Source of the DNA: Methylobacterium fujisawaense
GTDB taxonomy: Bacteria; Pseudomonadota; Alphaproteobacteria; Rhizobiales; Beijerinckiaceae
DNA length: 64,000 nucleotides
Reading direction: 5' to 3'
Assembly: GCF_014138435.1 (NCBI RefSeq)
Contig: NZ_JACJIM010000002.1
Span: forward strand, 124,001 to 188,000
In this document: positions 20,219 to 29,484 of the stretch, one piece after another
How positions within the stretch are numbered: the first letter of the stretch is position 1
Layout: the number at the start of each line of letters is the position of its first letter
Program-made: the position numbers and the translations under genes
The notes under the pieces: model-generated
The model's database searches: none
What the model was told of the DNA's origin: nothing
What the model saw: the letters and a program-made list of their open reading frames with translations, nothing else

Positions 20219-21049
20219 TCAGGCGTCGCCGACGACTCCGGCCGCGTCCTGGGCCTGAAGCACGTCCGGGCGCGGCATCGAGATGATGTTGTAGCCGGCA
20301 TCCACGAAATGGACCTCGCCGGTGACACCGCCCGAGAGCGGCGACAGGAGGTAGAGGGCTGAGCCGCCGACATCCTCCAGGCTCACCGTGCGCCGCAGCG
20401 GCGCATGGGCCCGCTGGTGATTGAACATCAGCCGCGCGTCGGCGATTCCGGCGCCCGCCAGCGTCCGCATCGGGCCGGCGGACAGCGCGTTGACGCGGAT
20501 CCCGTCCGGACCGAGATCGCTCGCGAGGTAGCGGACGGACGCCTCCAGCGCCGCCTTGGCCACGCCCATCACGTTGTAGTTCGGCATGACCCGGGTCGCC
20601 CCGCCGTAAGTCAGGGTCAGCAGGGACCCGCCCTGCGTCATCCGCTTGGCCGCGCGCTGCGCGATCTCGGTGAACGAGAAGCACGAGATCGTCATCGTCC
20701 GCACGAAATTCTCGCGGGTGGTCACGTCGACGTAGCGGCCCTTGAGCTGCGCCTTGTCGGAGAAGCCGATGGCGTGGACCACGAAGTCGAGGCTGCCGTC
20801 GAATCGCGCATCGAGGGCCTCGAAGGTCGCATCCACTGAGGCGAGGTCCTCGACGTCGCAGGGCAGGACGAGATCCGAATCGAGCTTGGCGGCTAGCGGT
20901 GCCACGCGGCGTCCCAGAGCCTCGCCCTGGTAGGTGAAAGCCAGGCGCGCGCCCTGGGCGTGCAGCGCCTTTGCGATACCCCAGGCGATCGAGTGATCGT
21001 TCGCGACGCCCATGATCAGGCCGCGCTTGCCTGCCATCAATCCCGTCAT
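20219..21049 (-). CDS. fabI: Enoyl-[acyl-carrier-protein] reductase (NADH)
   Basis: Last reductive step of fatty acid elongation. 276 residues. Short-chain dehydrogenase fold with the FabI-type nucleotide motif GVANDHSIAWGIAKAL, HAIGFSDK, and the catalytic Tyr and Lys spaced as YNVMGVAKAALE (Tyr near 156). NSAGPMRTLA-type loop reads NALSAGPMRTLAG. It follows fabA and fabB on the same strand with one tiny gene between, forming an unsaturated fatty acid synthesis cluster. Confidence 0.96.
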   Translation of the reverse strand: MTGLMAGKRGLIMGVANDHSIAWGIAKALHAQGARLAFTYQGEALGRRVAPLAAKLDSDLVLPCDVEDLASVDATFEALDARFDGSLDFVVHAIGFSDKAQLKGRYVDVTTRENFVRTMTISCFSFTEIAQRAAKRMTQGGSLLTLTYGGATRVMPNYNVMGVAKAALEASVRYLASDLGPDGIRVNALSAGPMRTLAGAGIADARLMFNHQRAHAPLRRTVSLEDVGGSALYLLSPLSGGVTGEVHFVDAGYNIISMPRPDVLQAQDAAGVVGDA

Positions 21050-21185
21050 GCCGACTCACATCCTGACCAAGCACGCCGCCCCTACCAGGCGGGGACGGTC
21101 CGCGATCCGCGCAAGCGAACCGCCAAAGGGTGCCTTAGCGCGGCTCGCCGTGCGTTCCAAACCGGTCGGCGGTCGGACGGCAGGC

Positions 21186-21213
21186 AAAAAAAAGCCCCGC
21201 CTGTTGGCGGGGC
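21186..21213 (-). terminator. Rho-independent terminator after the fabA-fabB side
   Basis: Perfect 8-bp stem GCCCCGCC/GGCGGGGC with loop AACA and a run of eight T on the minus strand, 23 bases after the small membrane protein stop. This is the clearest terminator in the window and should insulate fabI from the upstream genes. Confidence 0.85.
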
Positions 21214-21235
21214 GTTCCTGGCAGGGCGGCCGAAC

Positions 21236-21352
21236 TTAGAAATGGCCGTCCGTATGCGACTGCGCCTCGTCGATGAGGGCCTGCTTCGCGTAGATCGCGG
21301 CGCAACCGGCGATGACCAGTCCGCTCAGCGTTCCGAAGATGAAAGTCCCCAT
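21236..21352 (-). CDS. 38-residue small membrane protein
   Basis: MGTFIFGTLSGLVIAGCAAI, then YAKQALIDEAQSHTDGHF. One hydrophobic N-terminal segment and a soluble acidic-basic tail. ATG at 21352 with GGTGG upstream. The strong terminator begins 23 bases after its stop, which supports a real transcribed gene. It sits between fabB and fabI on the same strand. Too short to place in a family by eye. Confidence 0.55.
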   Translation of the reverse strand: MGTFIFGTLSGLVIAGCAAIYAKQALIDEAQSHTDGHF

Positions 21353-21415
21353 TGCCACCACCAGATCTCAACATCCAGTAAACGCCGACCTCAAGCCGGC
21401 GGTTCCCTTCAGTAA

Positions 21416-22642
21416 TCAGGCGTCGACGTGCTTCAGGACCAGGGTCGCGTTGGTGCCGCCGAAGCCGAAGGAATTCGTCAGCACGTGCCCGAGCTGCGCG
21501 TCGTCCCGACGCGCCCGCAGGATCGGCATGTCGGCGAAGGCGGGATCGAGTTCGTCGATATGCGCGCTCTCGCAGATGAAGCCGTTATTCATCATCAGCA
21601 GGCTGTAGATCGCCTCCTGCACGCCGGTGGCGCCGAGCGAGTGACCGGTGAGCGACTTCGTGGCGGCGATCGGCGGGCATGCGTCGCCCCGGCCGAAGAC
21701 CTCGCGGATCGCCTCGATCTCCTTGTCGTCGCCGACCGGCGTCGAGGTGGCGTGCGGGTTGATGTAGTCGATCCGCGCGCCCTTCAGGCCTTCCATGGCC
21801 TGCCGCATGCAGCGGACGGCCCCTTCGCCCGACGGCGCCACCATGTCGTGCCCATCCGACGTGGCGCCGTAGCCGGCCACCTCGCCGTAGATCCGGGCGC
21901 CCCGCGCCTTAGCGTGCTCCAGCTCCTCGAGGACCAGAACGCCCGCGCCGCCGGCGATGACGAAGCCGTCGCGGTTGGCATCGTAGGCGCGGGAGGCCCG
22001 GGACGGCGTGTCGTTGTACTTGGACGACATGGCGCCCATGGCGTCGAACAGCACCGAGAGGGTCCAGTCGAGGTCTTCGCACCCACCCGCGAAGATGATG
22101 TCCTGCCGCCCGCCCTGGATGATCTCTGCGGCGTTGCCGATGCAGTGATTCGACGTCGCGCAGGCGGAGGAGATCGAATAATTCACGCCGCGGATCTTGA
22201 ACCACGTCGCCAGGGTCGCCGAGGCGGTGGACGACATCGCCTTCGGCACCGCGAACGGGCCGATGCGCTTGGGGCCCTTCTCCCGGGCGATGGCGGCGGC
22301 CTCGACGATCACCCGGGTCGACGGACCGCCCGAACCCATGATGATGCCGGTGCGCTCGTTCGAGATGTCGCCCTGTTCTAGACCCGCGTCCCGGATCGCC
22401 TGATCCATGGCGACGTGGTTCCAGGCGGTGCCGCCGCCGTGGAAGCGCATGGCGCGCCGGTCCACCACGCCTTCGGGGTCGAGGGTCGGCGCGCCCGAGA
22501 CCTGGCTTCGGAAGCCGTGCTCGGCGTAGCTGGCGTCGCGCGCGATGCCCGAGCGGGCTTCGCGCAGGGAGGCGAGCACCTCCTGCGTGTTGTTGCCGAT
22601 GGACGAGACGATGCCCATCCCGGTGATGACGACACGGCGCAT
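21416..22642 (-). CDS. fabB: 3-oxoacyl-[acyl-carrier-protein] synthase I
   Basis: Condensing enzyme that elongates unsaturated acyl chains. 408 residues. Catalytic triad visible: Cys in [11 protein letters not shown] (near 159), His in [10 protein letters not shown] and His in [11 protein letters not shown]; the C-terminal [14 protein letters not shown] is the family signature. A GGAGG lies about 13 bases upstream of the ATG. It follows fabA in the standard fabA-fabB order and should act with it to make cis-unsaturated fatty acids. Confidence 0.97.
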   Translation of the reverse strand: MRRVVITGMGIVSSIGNNTQEVLASLREARSGIARDASYAEHGFRSQVSGAPTLDPEGVVDRRAMRFHGGGTAWNHVAMDQAIRDAGLEQGDISNERTGIIMGSGGPSTRVIVEAAAIAREKGPKRIGPFAVPKAMSSTASATLATWFKIRGVNYSISSACATSNHCIGNAAEIIQGGRQDIIFAGGCEDLDWTLSVLFDAMGAMSSKYNDTPSRASRAYDANRDGFVIAGGAGVLVLEELEHAKARGARIYGEVAGYGATSDGHDMVAPSGEGAVRCMRQAMEGLKGARIDYINPHATSTPVGDDKEIEAIREVFGRGDACPPIAATKSLTGHSLGATGVQEAIYSLLMMNNGFICESAHIDELDPAFADMPILRARRDDAQLGHVLTNSFGFGGTNATLVLKHVDA

Positions 22643-22782
22643 GATGGTGACACTACCTCCGTCGCGGCCTCGGTCGCCCGGGCCACGTACCGGTCAGCTA
22701 AGGTGACGCGGACACAATCTCAACCACCGAGATCGTCCGGCGTTGCGGCCGAGCCGCGAACCGGACGCCCGGCCGACGCGAT

Positions 22783-23319
22783 TCAGCTCTGGAACAGGCC
22801 GACCCGCATGTCCTGAACCTGATAGACGCGCTCGCCGTCCGCTTCGAGCCAGCCGTCGCCGATGCCGAGGACGAGCTTGCCCTGACGGACGCGCTTCACG
22901 TCGACATTGTAGACCACCTTCTTCATCGTCGGCAGGACCTGGCCGGCGAGCTTCACCTCGCCGACGCCGAGGGCGCGGCCACGACCCGGCGAGCCGAGCC
23001 AGCCGAGATGGAAGCCCAGCATCTGCCAAAGCGCATCGAGCCCGAGGCAGCCCGGCATCACCGGATCGCCCTGAAAGTGGCAGGGGAAGAACCAGAGGTC
23101 CGGCCGAATGTCGAGTTCGGCGGTCACGTGGCCCTTCCCATGGGCGCCACCCTCGGCCGCGATGGACGTGATGCGGTCGAACATCAGCATCGGCGGAAGC
23201 GGCAATTGCGCGTTCCCGGATCCGAAGAGTTCGCCGCGCCCGCAGGCCAGAAGATCCTCGTAAGAATAGTGCGACCGGCGGTTCGCGTCCTGCGCTTGTG
23301 TCTCGGCGTCTGGCGGCAT
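22783..23319 (-). CDS. fabA: Beta-hydroxydecanoyl-ACP dehydratase/isomerase
   Basis: Dehydrates 3-hydroxydecanoyl-ACP and isomerises trans-2 to cis-3, the branch point to unsaturated fatty acids. 178 residues, one hot-dog fold. Active-site His in [24 protein letters not shown] (near 78) and the conserved Asp in the following helix. AGGAAACAG precedes the start. Divergent from irr, with about 215 bases between the starts. That Irr controls fab genes is not shown by sequence. Confidence 0.97.
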   Translation of the reverse strand: MPPDAETQAQDANRRSHYSYEDLLACGRGELFGSGNAQLPLPPMLMFDRITSIAAEGGAHGKGHVTAELDIRPDLWFFPCHFQGDPVMPGCLGLDALWQMLGFHLGWLGSPGRGRALGVGEVKLAGQVLPTMKKVVYNVDVKRVRQGKLVLGIGDGWLEADGERVYQVQDMRVGLFQS

Positions 23320-23534
23320 TGGGTTGGCTGTTTCCTCGGATGTGCGCGATCTTCACGTCGCGGGCGACTATACTCGGCCCGTCGGCTGGCGCGCGGGTTA
23401 GCACGGGGCGTCGCGCCTTCAAAGCCTGCGGCCGCAGGCATGCGGCAACGCTCGGGTTGCGACAGCCTGACCACTTCAATATACTCGGGCGACATCCGTT
23501 CCTTCAGGCCCCTCGTCGAGCGTTCAGTCCAGCG

Positions 23535-24050
23535 ATGTCCGAACCGGTGCCATTCCAGGCCGTCTTCAACGGCCGGGTCCCCGCCCCCCAGTTGGAGGCC
23601 AACGGGACTCCGCGGCGCGGGTGCCCGCTGTCCGACCTCCGCGACCGCCTGCGTCGGGCCGGCCTGCGGCCGACGCGGCAGCGTCTCTCCCTCGGCTGGC
23701 TTCTGTTCGGCCGCGGCGACCGCCATCTCACGGCTGAGATGCTCTACGACGAAGCGATGCGCGCCAAGGTGCCGGTGTCGCTGGCGACGGTGTACAACAC
23801 CCTCCATCAGTTCACCGAGGCGGGGCTGCTGCGCCAGCTCGCGCTCGACGGGTCGAAGGCCTATTTCGACACGAACCCGACCGAGCACCACCATTTCTAC
23901 CTAGAAGACGAGAGCCAGGTCATCGACATGCCGGATTGCGGCATCACGGTTGATTCGCTGCCCGAGGCCCCCGAGGGGATGGAGATCGCCGGGGTCGAGG
24001 TGATCGTACGCCTGCGTCGCAGCCGGCCGGCGGGCCGCCGCCAGGGCTGA
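23535..24050 (+). CDS. irr: Iron response regulator Irr, Fur family
   Basis: Heme-responsive transcription regulator of iron and heme metabolism in Rhizobiales. 171 residues from the ATG at 23535. The heme regulatory motif is visible as RRGCPLSDL near residue 36, before the winged helix LRDRLRRAGLRPTRQRLSLGWLLF. The histidine cluster TEHHHFYLEDES (about 115) is the second heme/metal site. Unlike Fur, the protein lacks the paired CxxC zinc sites. A long UUCG hairpin terminates it. Divergent from fabA. Confidence 0.9.
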   Translation: MSEPVPFQAVFNGRVPAPQLEANGTPRRGCPLSDLRDRLRRAGLRPTRQRLSLGWLLFGRGDRHLTAEMLYDEAMRAKVPVSLATVYNTLHQFTEAGLLRQLALDGSKAYFDTNPTEHHHFYLEDESQVIDMPDCGITVDSLPEAPEGMEIAGVEVIVRLRRSRPAGRRQG

Positions 24051-24085
24051 CGCCGCGGTACGTCTGAAGGAATCATCAGGATCGT

Positions 24086-24120
24086 CGCAAAGGCCCGGAT
24101 TCGTCCGGGCCTTTGCGTTT
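24086..24120 (+). terminator. Terminator of irr
   Basis: A 14-bp perfect stem beginning CGCAAAGGCCCGGA with a TTCG tetraloop, followed by TTT. It starts 36 bases after the irr stop. Confidence 0.8.
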
Positions 24121-24268
24121 GCGCTCGGTCGCGCGACACCGGAGCGCCGGCCATTCCGGTCGGGGTGCGGCGATCGGTGCCGGCATCGGATACCGTCTGC
24201 TGCGCGGTCCCGGGATGGGAGTGTCCGTGCCGGCCGGCATCGCCCGACGGCGATGATCGCGCCGAACG

Positions 24269-24832
24269 CTACTCCACGACCTCGTTCGGATAGACGCCCC
24301 ACAGGCGGTTCTGGCGGATATAGCCATCCACGTCCCGCTTGTTCGGCAGGGCGACGATCAGGCGGCACCACGTGCCGGTGCAGCTCTTGACGCTGCCGAT
24401 CACCCCGGTCTGAAGCTTGGCCTCGTCCTCGGCGCCGTCGTCGGCCTTCGCGCGCAGCGATACGGCAGCCTTCTCGACGCCCTTGTCGGGGCCGGCATTC
24501 ACGATGGCAGTCCGGCGGCCGGACAGCAGGGAGTGCAGCACCCAGCCTTCGGTCCCCTCCGAATCGCGGATCCGGCGCCAGGTCTCGAACTCGCCGATGA
24601 TCTCGACGGGCAGGCCGGCCCGCTGGAAAACCCAAAGGGTGCGGTGATCCTTGGAGGGGCCCTCGCGGAGGTTGACGCGATCGGTCTTCAGGCTCGCGTA
24701 GCGCGGCAGCGGCAGCTTGGTCACCGGTCCGACCCCAGCCTCGGGGCCTGCGGGCGGCGCCGCCCGGGCACCGGTCGCGAGGCCGCCGGCCAGCATCGCC
24801 ACGACGGCGAAGCTGAGGCGTGACACGCGCAT
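24269..24832 (-). CDS. Exported SH3-domain protein
   Basis: 187 residues from the ATG at 24832, preceded by AGGGAGA. A signal peptide LSFAVVAMLAGGLATGARA is followed by a bacterial SH3 domain (about 55-115: RVNLREGPSKDHRTLWVFQRAGLPVEI ... WRRIRDSEGTEGWVLHSLL) and a second SH3-like part (about 125-185) with CTGTWCRL and VDGYIRQNRLWGVYPNEVVE. The family is usually periplasmic and annotated only as SH3 domain-containing protein; a cell-wall role is assumed. Convergent with irr. Confidence 0.87.
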   Translation of the reverse strand: MRVSRLSFAVVAMLAGGLATGARAAPPAGPEAGVGPVTKLPLPRYASLKTDRVNLREGPSKDHRTLWVFQRAGLPVEIIGEFETWRRIRDSEGTEGWVLHSLLSGRRTAIVNAGPDKGVEKAAVSLRAKADDGAEDEAKLQTGVIGSVKSCTGTWCRLIVALPNKRDVDGYIRQNRLWGVYPNEVVE

Positions 24833-25102
24833 GGTCGTCTCCCTATCCAGACGTGGCGTTGGTGGGCGCCGGACCTGTCGAAAGCAGGGCCGGTTCGACA
24901 CGCGGACCGGGCCGCATCCGATTGTGTTCCGGCCCACCTCTGGTAGAGAGGCCGATGGGTCGGAACTGGCTCCGGAACCGGCGCCTCGTGACCGATCCTG
25001 TCTGGCCGAGTTCGGTTAACGGACGCTTGCGGGAAGCGGTTCGGGCGGAAGCCGCCGGGCGCGTGCCGCAATCAGGGCCGCGGGGCTGACGGGGAGAGAG
25101 AC

Positions 25103-26101
25103 GTGTCGAAGCGCAAGCCGCTGGTGGTCGTGACGCGGCGCCTTCCGGATGCCGTCGAGACGCGGATGCGTGAGCTGTTCGACGTCAGGCTCAATGCCGA
25201 CGACGCTCCGCTGGCGGCGGACGATCTGGCGGCCGCTTTGCGCGAGGCCGATGTCCTCGTCCCCACTGTCACGGACGAGATCGATTCCGGCCTGATTGCC
25301 CAGGCCGGACCGAACCTTCGGCTCATCGCCAATTTCGGTAACGGCGTCGATCACATCGACGTGGCGGCGGCGCTGGAGCGCGGCATCACGGTCACCAACA
25401 CGCCCGGCGTGCTGACCGAGGACACCGCCGATATGACGATGGCGCTGATCCTCGCGGTGGCCCGCCGGGTGACCGAGGGCGCGCGGATCATCCCGGATGA
25501 CGAGTGGACCACGGGCTGGTCGCCGACCTGGATGCTCGGCCGGCGCATCACCGGCAAGCGGCTGGGGATCGTCGGCATGGGCCGGATCGGCCAGGCCCTG
25601 GCCAAGCGCGCCCGCGCCTTCGGCTTGCAGGTCCATTACCACAACCGCCGCCGGGTGCCCGCCGCCATCGAGAGCGCCCTCGACGCCACGTACTGGGAAT
25701 CCCTCGACCAGATGCTGGCGCGCGTCGACATCGTGTCGGTGAATTGCCCGCACACGCCGGCCACCTACCATCTGCTCTCGGCGCGGCGCCTGAAGCTGCT
25801 CAAGCCCGAGGCCATCGTGGTCAACACCGCCCGCGGCGAGGTGATCGACGAGAACGCCCTGGCGCGCCTGATCGAGGGCGGCGAGGTTTCGGCGGCCGGC
25901 CTCGACGTGTTCGAGCAGGAGCCCGCAGTCAGCCCCCGGCTCGTCAAGCTCGCGCGCCAGGGGAAGGTCGTGCTCCTGCCGCATATGGGTTCGGCAACCT
26001 ATGAGAGCCGCACCGACATGGGCGAGAAGGTCATCATCAACATCAAGACCTTCATGGACGGCCACAGGCCGCCGGACCGCATCCTGCCCAGCATGCTCTG
26101 A
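25103..26101 (+). CDS. 2-hydroxyacid dehydrogenase (glyoxylate/hydroxypyruvate reductase type)
   Basis: NAD(P)H-dependent reduction of glyoxylate or hydroxypyruvate; in methylotrophs the serine cycle needs such an enzyme, but this gene is not proven to be hprA. 332 residues from the GTG at 25103, with GGGGAGAGA upstream. Marks: NFGNGVDHIDVAAA, the nucleotide loop LGIVGMGRIGQALAKRA (about 155-171), NTARGEVIDENAL (catalytic Arg) and the catalytic His in LLPHMGSATYESR (about 294). It ends a few bases before the decayed cyclic-nucleotide gene on the other strand. Confidence 0.9.
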   Translation: MSKRKPLVVVTRRLPDAVETRMRELFDVRLNADDAPLAADDLAAALREADVLVPTVTDEIDSGLIAQAGPNLRLIANFGNGVDHIDVAAALERGITVTNTPGVLTEDTADMTMALILAVARRVTEGARIIPDDEWTTGWSPTWMLGRRITGKRLGIVGMGRIGQALAKRARAFGLQVHYHNRRRVPAAIESALDATYWESLDQMLARVDIVSVNCPHTPATYHLLSARRLKLLKPEAIVVNTARGEVIDENALARLIEGGEVSAAGLDVFEQEPAVSPRLVKLARQGKVVLLPHMGSATYESRTDMGEKVIINIKTFMDGHRPPDRILPSML

Positions 26102-26125
26102 GCAGCGCTGCGCCTTCGAAGGGCC

Positions 26126-26460
26126 TCAGGCCGCCAGCGGCTTTCTGGCGGCCTCGACGCTTTGGAACAGGCGCTCCGAGGTCGGCGCGAGGAAAGCGAA
26201 GCCGCATTCCGGGCTCTGATCGGAGAGGTCCTTCAGATCGGAATGGCCGACGCACAGCACCTTGCCCGGCTCCGCGCAGACCGCGAGGCGGTGCGCGCGT
26301 GCACCGGCGACGGAAGGCCCAATTCGCCCACGACACTGCCCGCGCCCGCCGCGAGACCGACTTCCGGAACCCGGAAGACGCCGCTCTCGATGCGGCAGAT
26401 GGCCGGCCGTGTTTCCCTGGGGCAAGGCGCGGAGCCGGCGAACGGGATGGTTCGATCGCG
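26126..26460 (-). pseudogene. Decayed partial copy of the neighbouring cyclic-nucleotide-binding gene
   Basis: Read on the minus strand, one frame gives IESGVFRVPEVGL ... VVGELGL and, after a frame change near 26300, the next gives VCAEPGKVLCVGHSDLKDL ... FLAPTSERLFQSVEAARKPLAA. These align end to end with YIESGVFRIPEVGL ... VVCVEAGHALCVSYSDVKQL and FLKLTSERLFQGVQGMAKPQAV of the intact gene just upstream. The N-terminal membrane part is missing and the segment before the match is unrecognisable. It is a tandem duplicate inactivated by truncation and at least one frameshift. Confidence 0.8.
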
Positions 26461-26517
26461 CGGCGTGGACGGCCGGTCCGGAAGCGCAGAGGGTCCGCAC
26501 GGGCGGTCTTGCCGCGA

Positions 26518-27144
26518 TCAGAGGGCGTCGCCGGTCACCGCCTGGGGCTTGGCCATGCCCTGAACGCCCTGGAACAGGCGTTCGCTTGTCAGCTTCAGGA
26601 AGTAGAACCCGAATTCAGGGTTCTGGTAGTAGAGTTGCTTCACGTCCGAATAGGACACGCACAGCGCGTGACCCGCCTCGACGCAGACCAACGACGCGGT
26701 TCGGGCATTGCCGGGTGACAGCAGACCCAGCTCGCCGACGATCCCGCCCTTGCGCACCTCGAGGCCGACTTCCGGGATCCGGAACACGCCGCTCTCGATG
26801 TAGTACATCTCGTCGGCGAGATCCCCCTTGCGGAACACCACCTCGCCGACACCGAACGGGCGCCGCGAGCCGAAGGGCCGCAGCCATTCGAGGGACAGGT
26901 CGCCGTCGGCGGCCGTCTCAACGTCGCGGACGAGGCGCATCATCTGCCAGAGCCGATAGGCGTTGAAGGGCATCTGGATCAACTCGGTGAGCACCACCGG
27001 CATGCTGCCGATCAGGATGCCGTAGGTGATCACGGCACAGCTTGCGCAGAGCGAGATGATCCGCAACGGAATCATCGTGCTCATGGCCGTCGCCGAAATG
27101 GTCAGCGCCGTCCCGAGATAGCCGATGCCCTCGACCCAATCCAT
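26518..27144 (-). CDS. Membrane protein with cyclic nucleotide-binding domain
   Basis: 208 residues. The N-terminal 70 residues hold three hydrophobic segments (YLGTALTISATAMSTM, IISLCASCAVITYGILIG, VVLTELIQMPFNAYRL). The C-terminal cNMP-binding fold (about 88-195) shows VVFRKGDLADEMYYIESGVFRIPEVGL, GGIVGELGLLSPGNARTASLVC (phosphate cassette with GELGLL and ART) and the last helices. No DNA-binding or ion-channel part follows. Layout recalls Popeye-type proteins, which sense cAMP at membranes; that comparison is tentative. A broken copy lies directly downstream. Confidence 0.85.
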   Translation of the reverse strand: MDWVEGIGYLGTALTISATAMSTMIPLRIISLCASCAVITYGILIGSMPVVLTELIQMPFNAYRLWQMMRLVRDVETAADGDLSLEWLRPFGSRRPFGVGEVVFRKGDLADEMYYIESGVFRIPEVGLEVRKGGIVGELGLLSPGNARTASLVCVEAGHALCVSYSDVKQLYYQNPEFGFYFLKLTSERLFQGVQGMAKPQAVTGDAL

Positions 27145-27231
27145 GGCCGCCCCCTGAAGCGTGTCAGCCGGGGGATGCCTGTCTTGCCCCGCTCCGGCAA
27201 GCTTTTCGGGGCTTTCCGCGCAGCGGGGATC

Positions 27232-28668
27232 TCAGCCTGTGCCTGCACGGATACGCGTCCCGGCCCCGTCCGTGACGACCGCGGCCACGGCCTCGGCGGC
27301 CCGAACGCCCTCCTCGTAGGCGCCGCCGACGGTGCCCCACTGTTCCCGGGACAGCGCCTCGCCGGCGAACCAGACCGTATCGGCCACCGCGCCGCGCAGG
27401 GCCTGTCGCGCCGGCGCATGGCCCGGCGGGACTACCGCCCACGATCCGCGCGACCATCGGTCGTGGCGCCACGCGCTCACCGCCGGGATCGTAAGGTCGC
27501 GCAGCCGTGCGCCGCCGAAATGCTCGGCCAGGACCGCGCGGACATGGCGGCGCACGCCGTCTGCGCCGGAGCCAGCGGCGTCGATTGCCGCTGCCTCGTG
27601 CAGGTCGAGTTCGTAATAGTGGAACGGCGTTCCGTCGATGCGGGTCAGAAGCCCCGGCGGCGCGTGACGCCCGCCATGGATCGCCGCGAGCCGGTCGCGG
27701 CCGCGGAACGGGCTCGACGGCCAGTGCAGCACCGCGTGCTCGTAGATACCGGTGGTGAACCCGTCGATGGCGACGCGGGCCGCATTCGGCAGCGGCGGCG
27801 AGAAGACCGGCCCCTCACGCAACACCATCATCGGTACGGTCACGATCACGGCGCGCGCGGCGTGCTCGGCTCCGGCCGCGGTGGTCGCGCGGACCCGGCC
27901 GCCCGACCAGTCGATCCGCGTCACCGCTGTCGCGAGCGCCACCGGCAACCCGTCCGCCAAGCGGGCGAGGTAGCTGCCGTAGCCGTCGGCGAGGAAGTAG
28001 TTGTCGCCGTATTCGAGGCTGGGGAAGTCCTGAAGCGAGACCTCGTTCAGCGGCCGGCCCGACACGAGGCCATGGACCTGCGCCACCCGCGCCCCCCAGG
28101 GCCCGAGCCCCGGCGGCAGCGCGCTGCCTGCCGGCCGGTCGGGACCGTGCTGCGCGGCGCCGCGGGTCATGGCCCGGTCGGCCCGGTCGAAGGCACGCCC
28201 GTTGGCCCGGATCTCGGCGGCGCGGCCGGGCCGACGCCCGACCCAGACGTGGCTCTCCTGCGGCGCACGGCGCAGCCGCTCGCCGCGCGTCCGACCGAGC
28301 GTCACCAGGGGATTGATCGGCCCGGCATGCAGCCAATGGGCTCCGAGATCGAGGGCATGTCCGCGCAGGGCGACCGTCAGGGCGCGGCCACCGACGCGGT
28401 CCCGTGCCTCCAGCACGGCCACCGAAACCCCCCGTGCGGCAAGAGTCCGGGCCGCGCCGATCCCCGCGGCACCCGCACCGATCACCAGCACGTCTGCCAC
28501 TTCGGGAAGCGGCGCGAGGCGCGGCCTGTAGGCGGGGCGGAACGCCGGGTCGAACCATCGGGACTCCGCAGCCTGCGGCATCGCGACCTGTCCGGCGGTG
28601 CCCTGTCCGGTGGTGCCCTGTCCGGTGGTGCCCTGTCCGGTCGTGTCCTGTCCGGTGGTATCCTGCAC
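27232..28668 (-). CDS. FAD-dependent amine oxidase family protein
   Basis: Oxidation of an amine by a monoamine-oxidase-type flavoenzyme; substrate unknown. The dinucleotide motif VLVIGAGAAGIGAARTL is followed by the FAD-contacting ARDRVGGRALT and GAHWLH, and the C-terminus has the second FAD site VWFAGEALSREQWGTVGGAYEEGVRAAEAV. GTG at 28668 has GGGGAG 5 bases upstream and gives 478 residues, but an ATG at 28581 (449 residues, MPQAAESRWF) is as likely. Between them lie five 15-bp repeats coding TTGQG-type repeats; see the repeat entry. The gene overlaps nothing and is divergent from the EI24-type protein. Confidence 0.85.
   Translation of the reverse strand: MQDTTGQDTTGQGTTGQGTTGQGTAGQVAMPQAAESRWFDPAFRPAYRPRLAPLPEVADVLVIGAGAAGIGAARTLAARGVSVAVLEARDRVGGRALTVALRGHALDLGAHWLHAGPINPLVTLGRTRGERLRRAPQESHVWVGRRPGRAAEIRANGRAFDRADRAMTRGAAQHGPDRPAGSALPPGLGPWGARVAQVHGLVSGRPLNEVSLQDFPSLEYGDNYFLADGYGSYLARLADGLPVALATAVTRIDWSGGRVRATTAAGAEHAARAVIVTVPMMVLREGPVFSPPLPNAARVAIDGFTTGIYEHAVLHWPSSPFRGRDRLAAIHGGRHAPPGLLTRIDGTPFHYYELDLHEAAAIDAAGSGADGVRRHVRAVLAEHFGGARLRDLTIPAVSAWRHDRWSRGSWAVVPPGHAPARQALRGAVADTVWFAGEALSREQWGTVGGAYEEGVRAAEAVAAVVTDGAGTRIRAGTG
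28587..28661. repeat. Five tandem 15-bp repeats at the 5' end of the amine oxidase gene
   Basis: Unit on the plus strand: CCTGTCCGGTGGTGC, units at 28587, 28602, 28617, 28632 and 28647; units 2 and 3 are identical, the others differ by one to two bases, and a partial sixth follows. On the minus strand each unit carries GGACAGG, similar to a ribosome binding site, and being 15 bp the array keeps frame. Copy number should vary by slippage. Confidence 0.9.
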
Positions 28669-28782
28669 GCGTTCTCCCCGCACCCTCTCGCCCCTGCGAC
28701 GGCTCCCGGCCTTGCACCGGTCGCCACACCGCTCCACAACGCGCCTGCGCCGCTTTCGGCGCGGGCCGGAACACTTCGCCCG

Positions 28783-29484
28783 ATGCTCGTCGAGTCCGCC
28801 GCGGCGGCGTTGCGCCAGACCTTCTCGCCACCGCTGCGGGCGATCCTGTGGAAATCCCTCGGCCTGACGGTCGGGCTCCTGCTCCTAGTCTGGCTCGGCC
28901 TGACCCGGCTCATCCAGGCGTTCCAGGCGAGCCACCACATCTCCACCCAGTACCCGATCCTCGACAACCTCGCCTACTATCTGGCGGGGGTCGGTCTCGT
29001 CGTGGTCCTCGCCTACCTGATGCCGGCGGTCTCGATCCTGGTGGCGGGCTTCTTCCTCGACGATGCCGCCGAGATCGTCGAGCGCACCGATTTCCCGAAT
29101 GACCCGCCCGGACGCCCCATGCCGTTCGGAACCGCCATGCTCTATGCGGTGCGCTTCGCCGGCCTGACGCTTCTGGTCAATCTCGCGGCGCTGGTGATCT
29201 TCTTCGTGCCGGTGATCGGAATCGCGGCCTTCTTCGCGGCCAATGCCTATCTGCTCTCCCGCGAGTATTTCGAGATGGCGGCGGCCCGGTTCAGGCCCCT
29301 TCCGGAGGCCGCCGAGATGCGCCGCGCTTTCTCTGTCCGGACACTCGGTGCCGGTTGCCTGCTGGCGGCCCTGATGGTCGTTCCGATCCTCAACCTGCTG
29401 ACGCCGCTCTTCGGAATCGCGCTGATGGTCCACCTCCACAAGCGCCTCGGCCGACGCCCGCTGGTGACCGGACCCCTGCGTTAG
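28783..29484 (+). CDS. EI24/CysZ-type membrane protein
   Basis: 233 residues from the ATG at 28783. Four to five hydrophobic segments: about 23-45, 60-88, 128-152, 155-165 and 190-215. The family marks of EI24 domain proteins (bacterial CysZ, a sulfate uptake protein) are seen in PVIGIAAFFAANAYLLSREYFEMAAARF and the C-terminal VPILNLLTPLFGIALMVHLHKRL. Sulfate transport is known for CysZ of enterobacteria; here the family is clear and the substrate is inferred. Divergent from the amine oxidase, with the repeat array between the coding starts. Confidence 0.88.
   Translation: MLVESAAAALRQTFSPPLRAILWKSLGLTVGLLLLVWLGLTRLIQAFQASHHISTQYPILDNLAYYLAGVGLVVVLAYLMPAVSILVAGFFLDDAAEIVERTDFPNDPPGRPMPFGTAMLYAVRFAGLTLLVNLAALVIFFVPVIGIAAFFAANAYLLSREYFEMAAARFRPLPEAAEMRRAFSVRTLGAGCLLAALMVVPILNLLTPLFGIALMVHLHKRLGRRPLVTGPLR

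Noticed and set aside
23320..23534. Search for an iron-control element between fabA and irr.
   Set aside because: No convincing palindromic motif was visible.
28587..28661. The tandem repeats considered as a CRISPR-like or intergenic repeat array.
   Set aside because: Units are contiguous with no spacers and lie inside or at the start of a coding frame.
27175..28782. A long plus-strand frame leading into the EI24-type gene.
   Set aside because: It is antisense to the amine oxidase; the EI24 protein has its own start at 28783.
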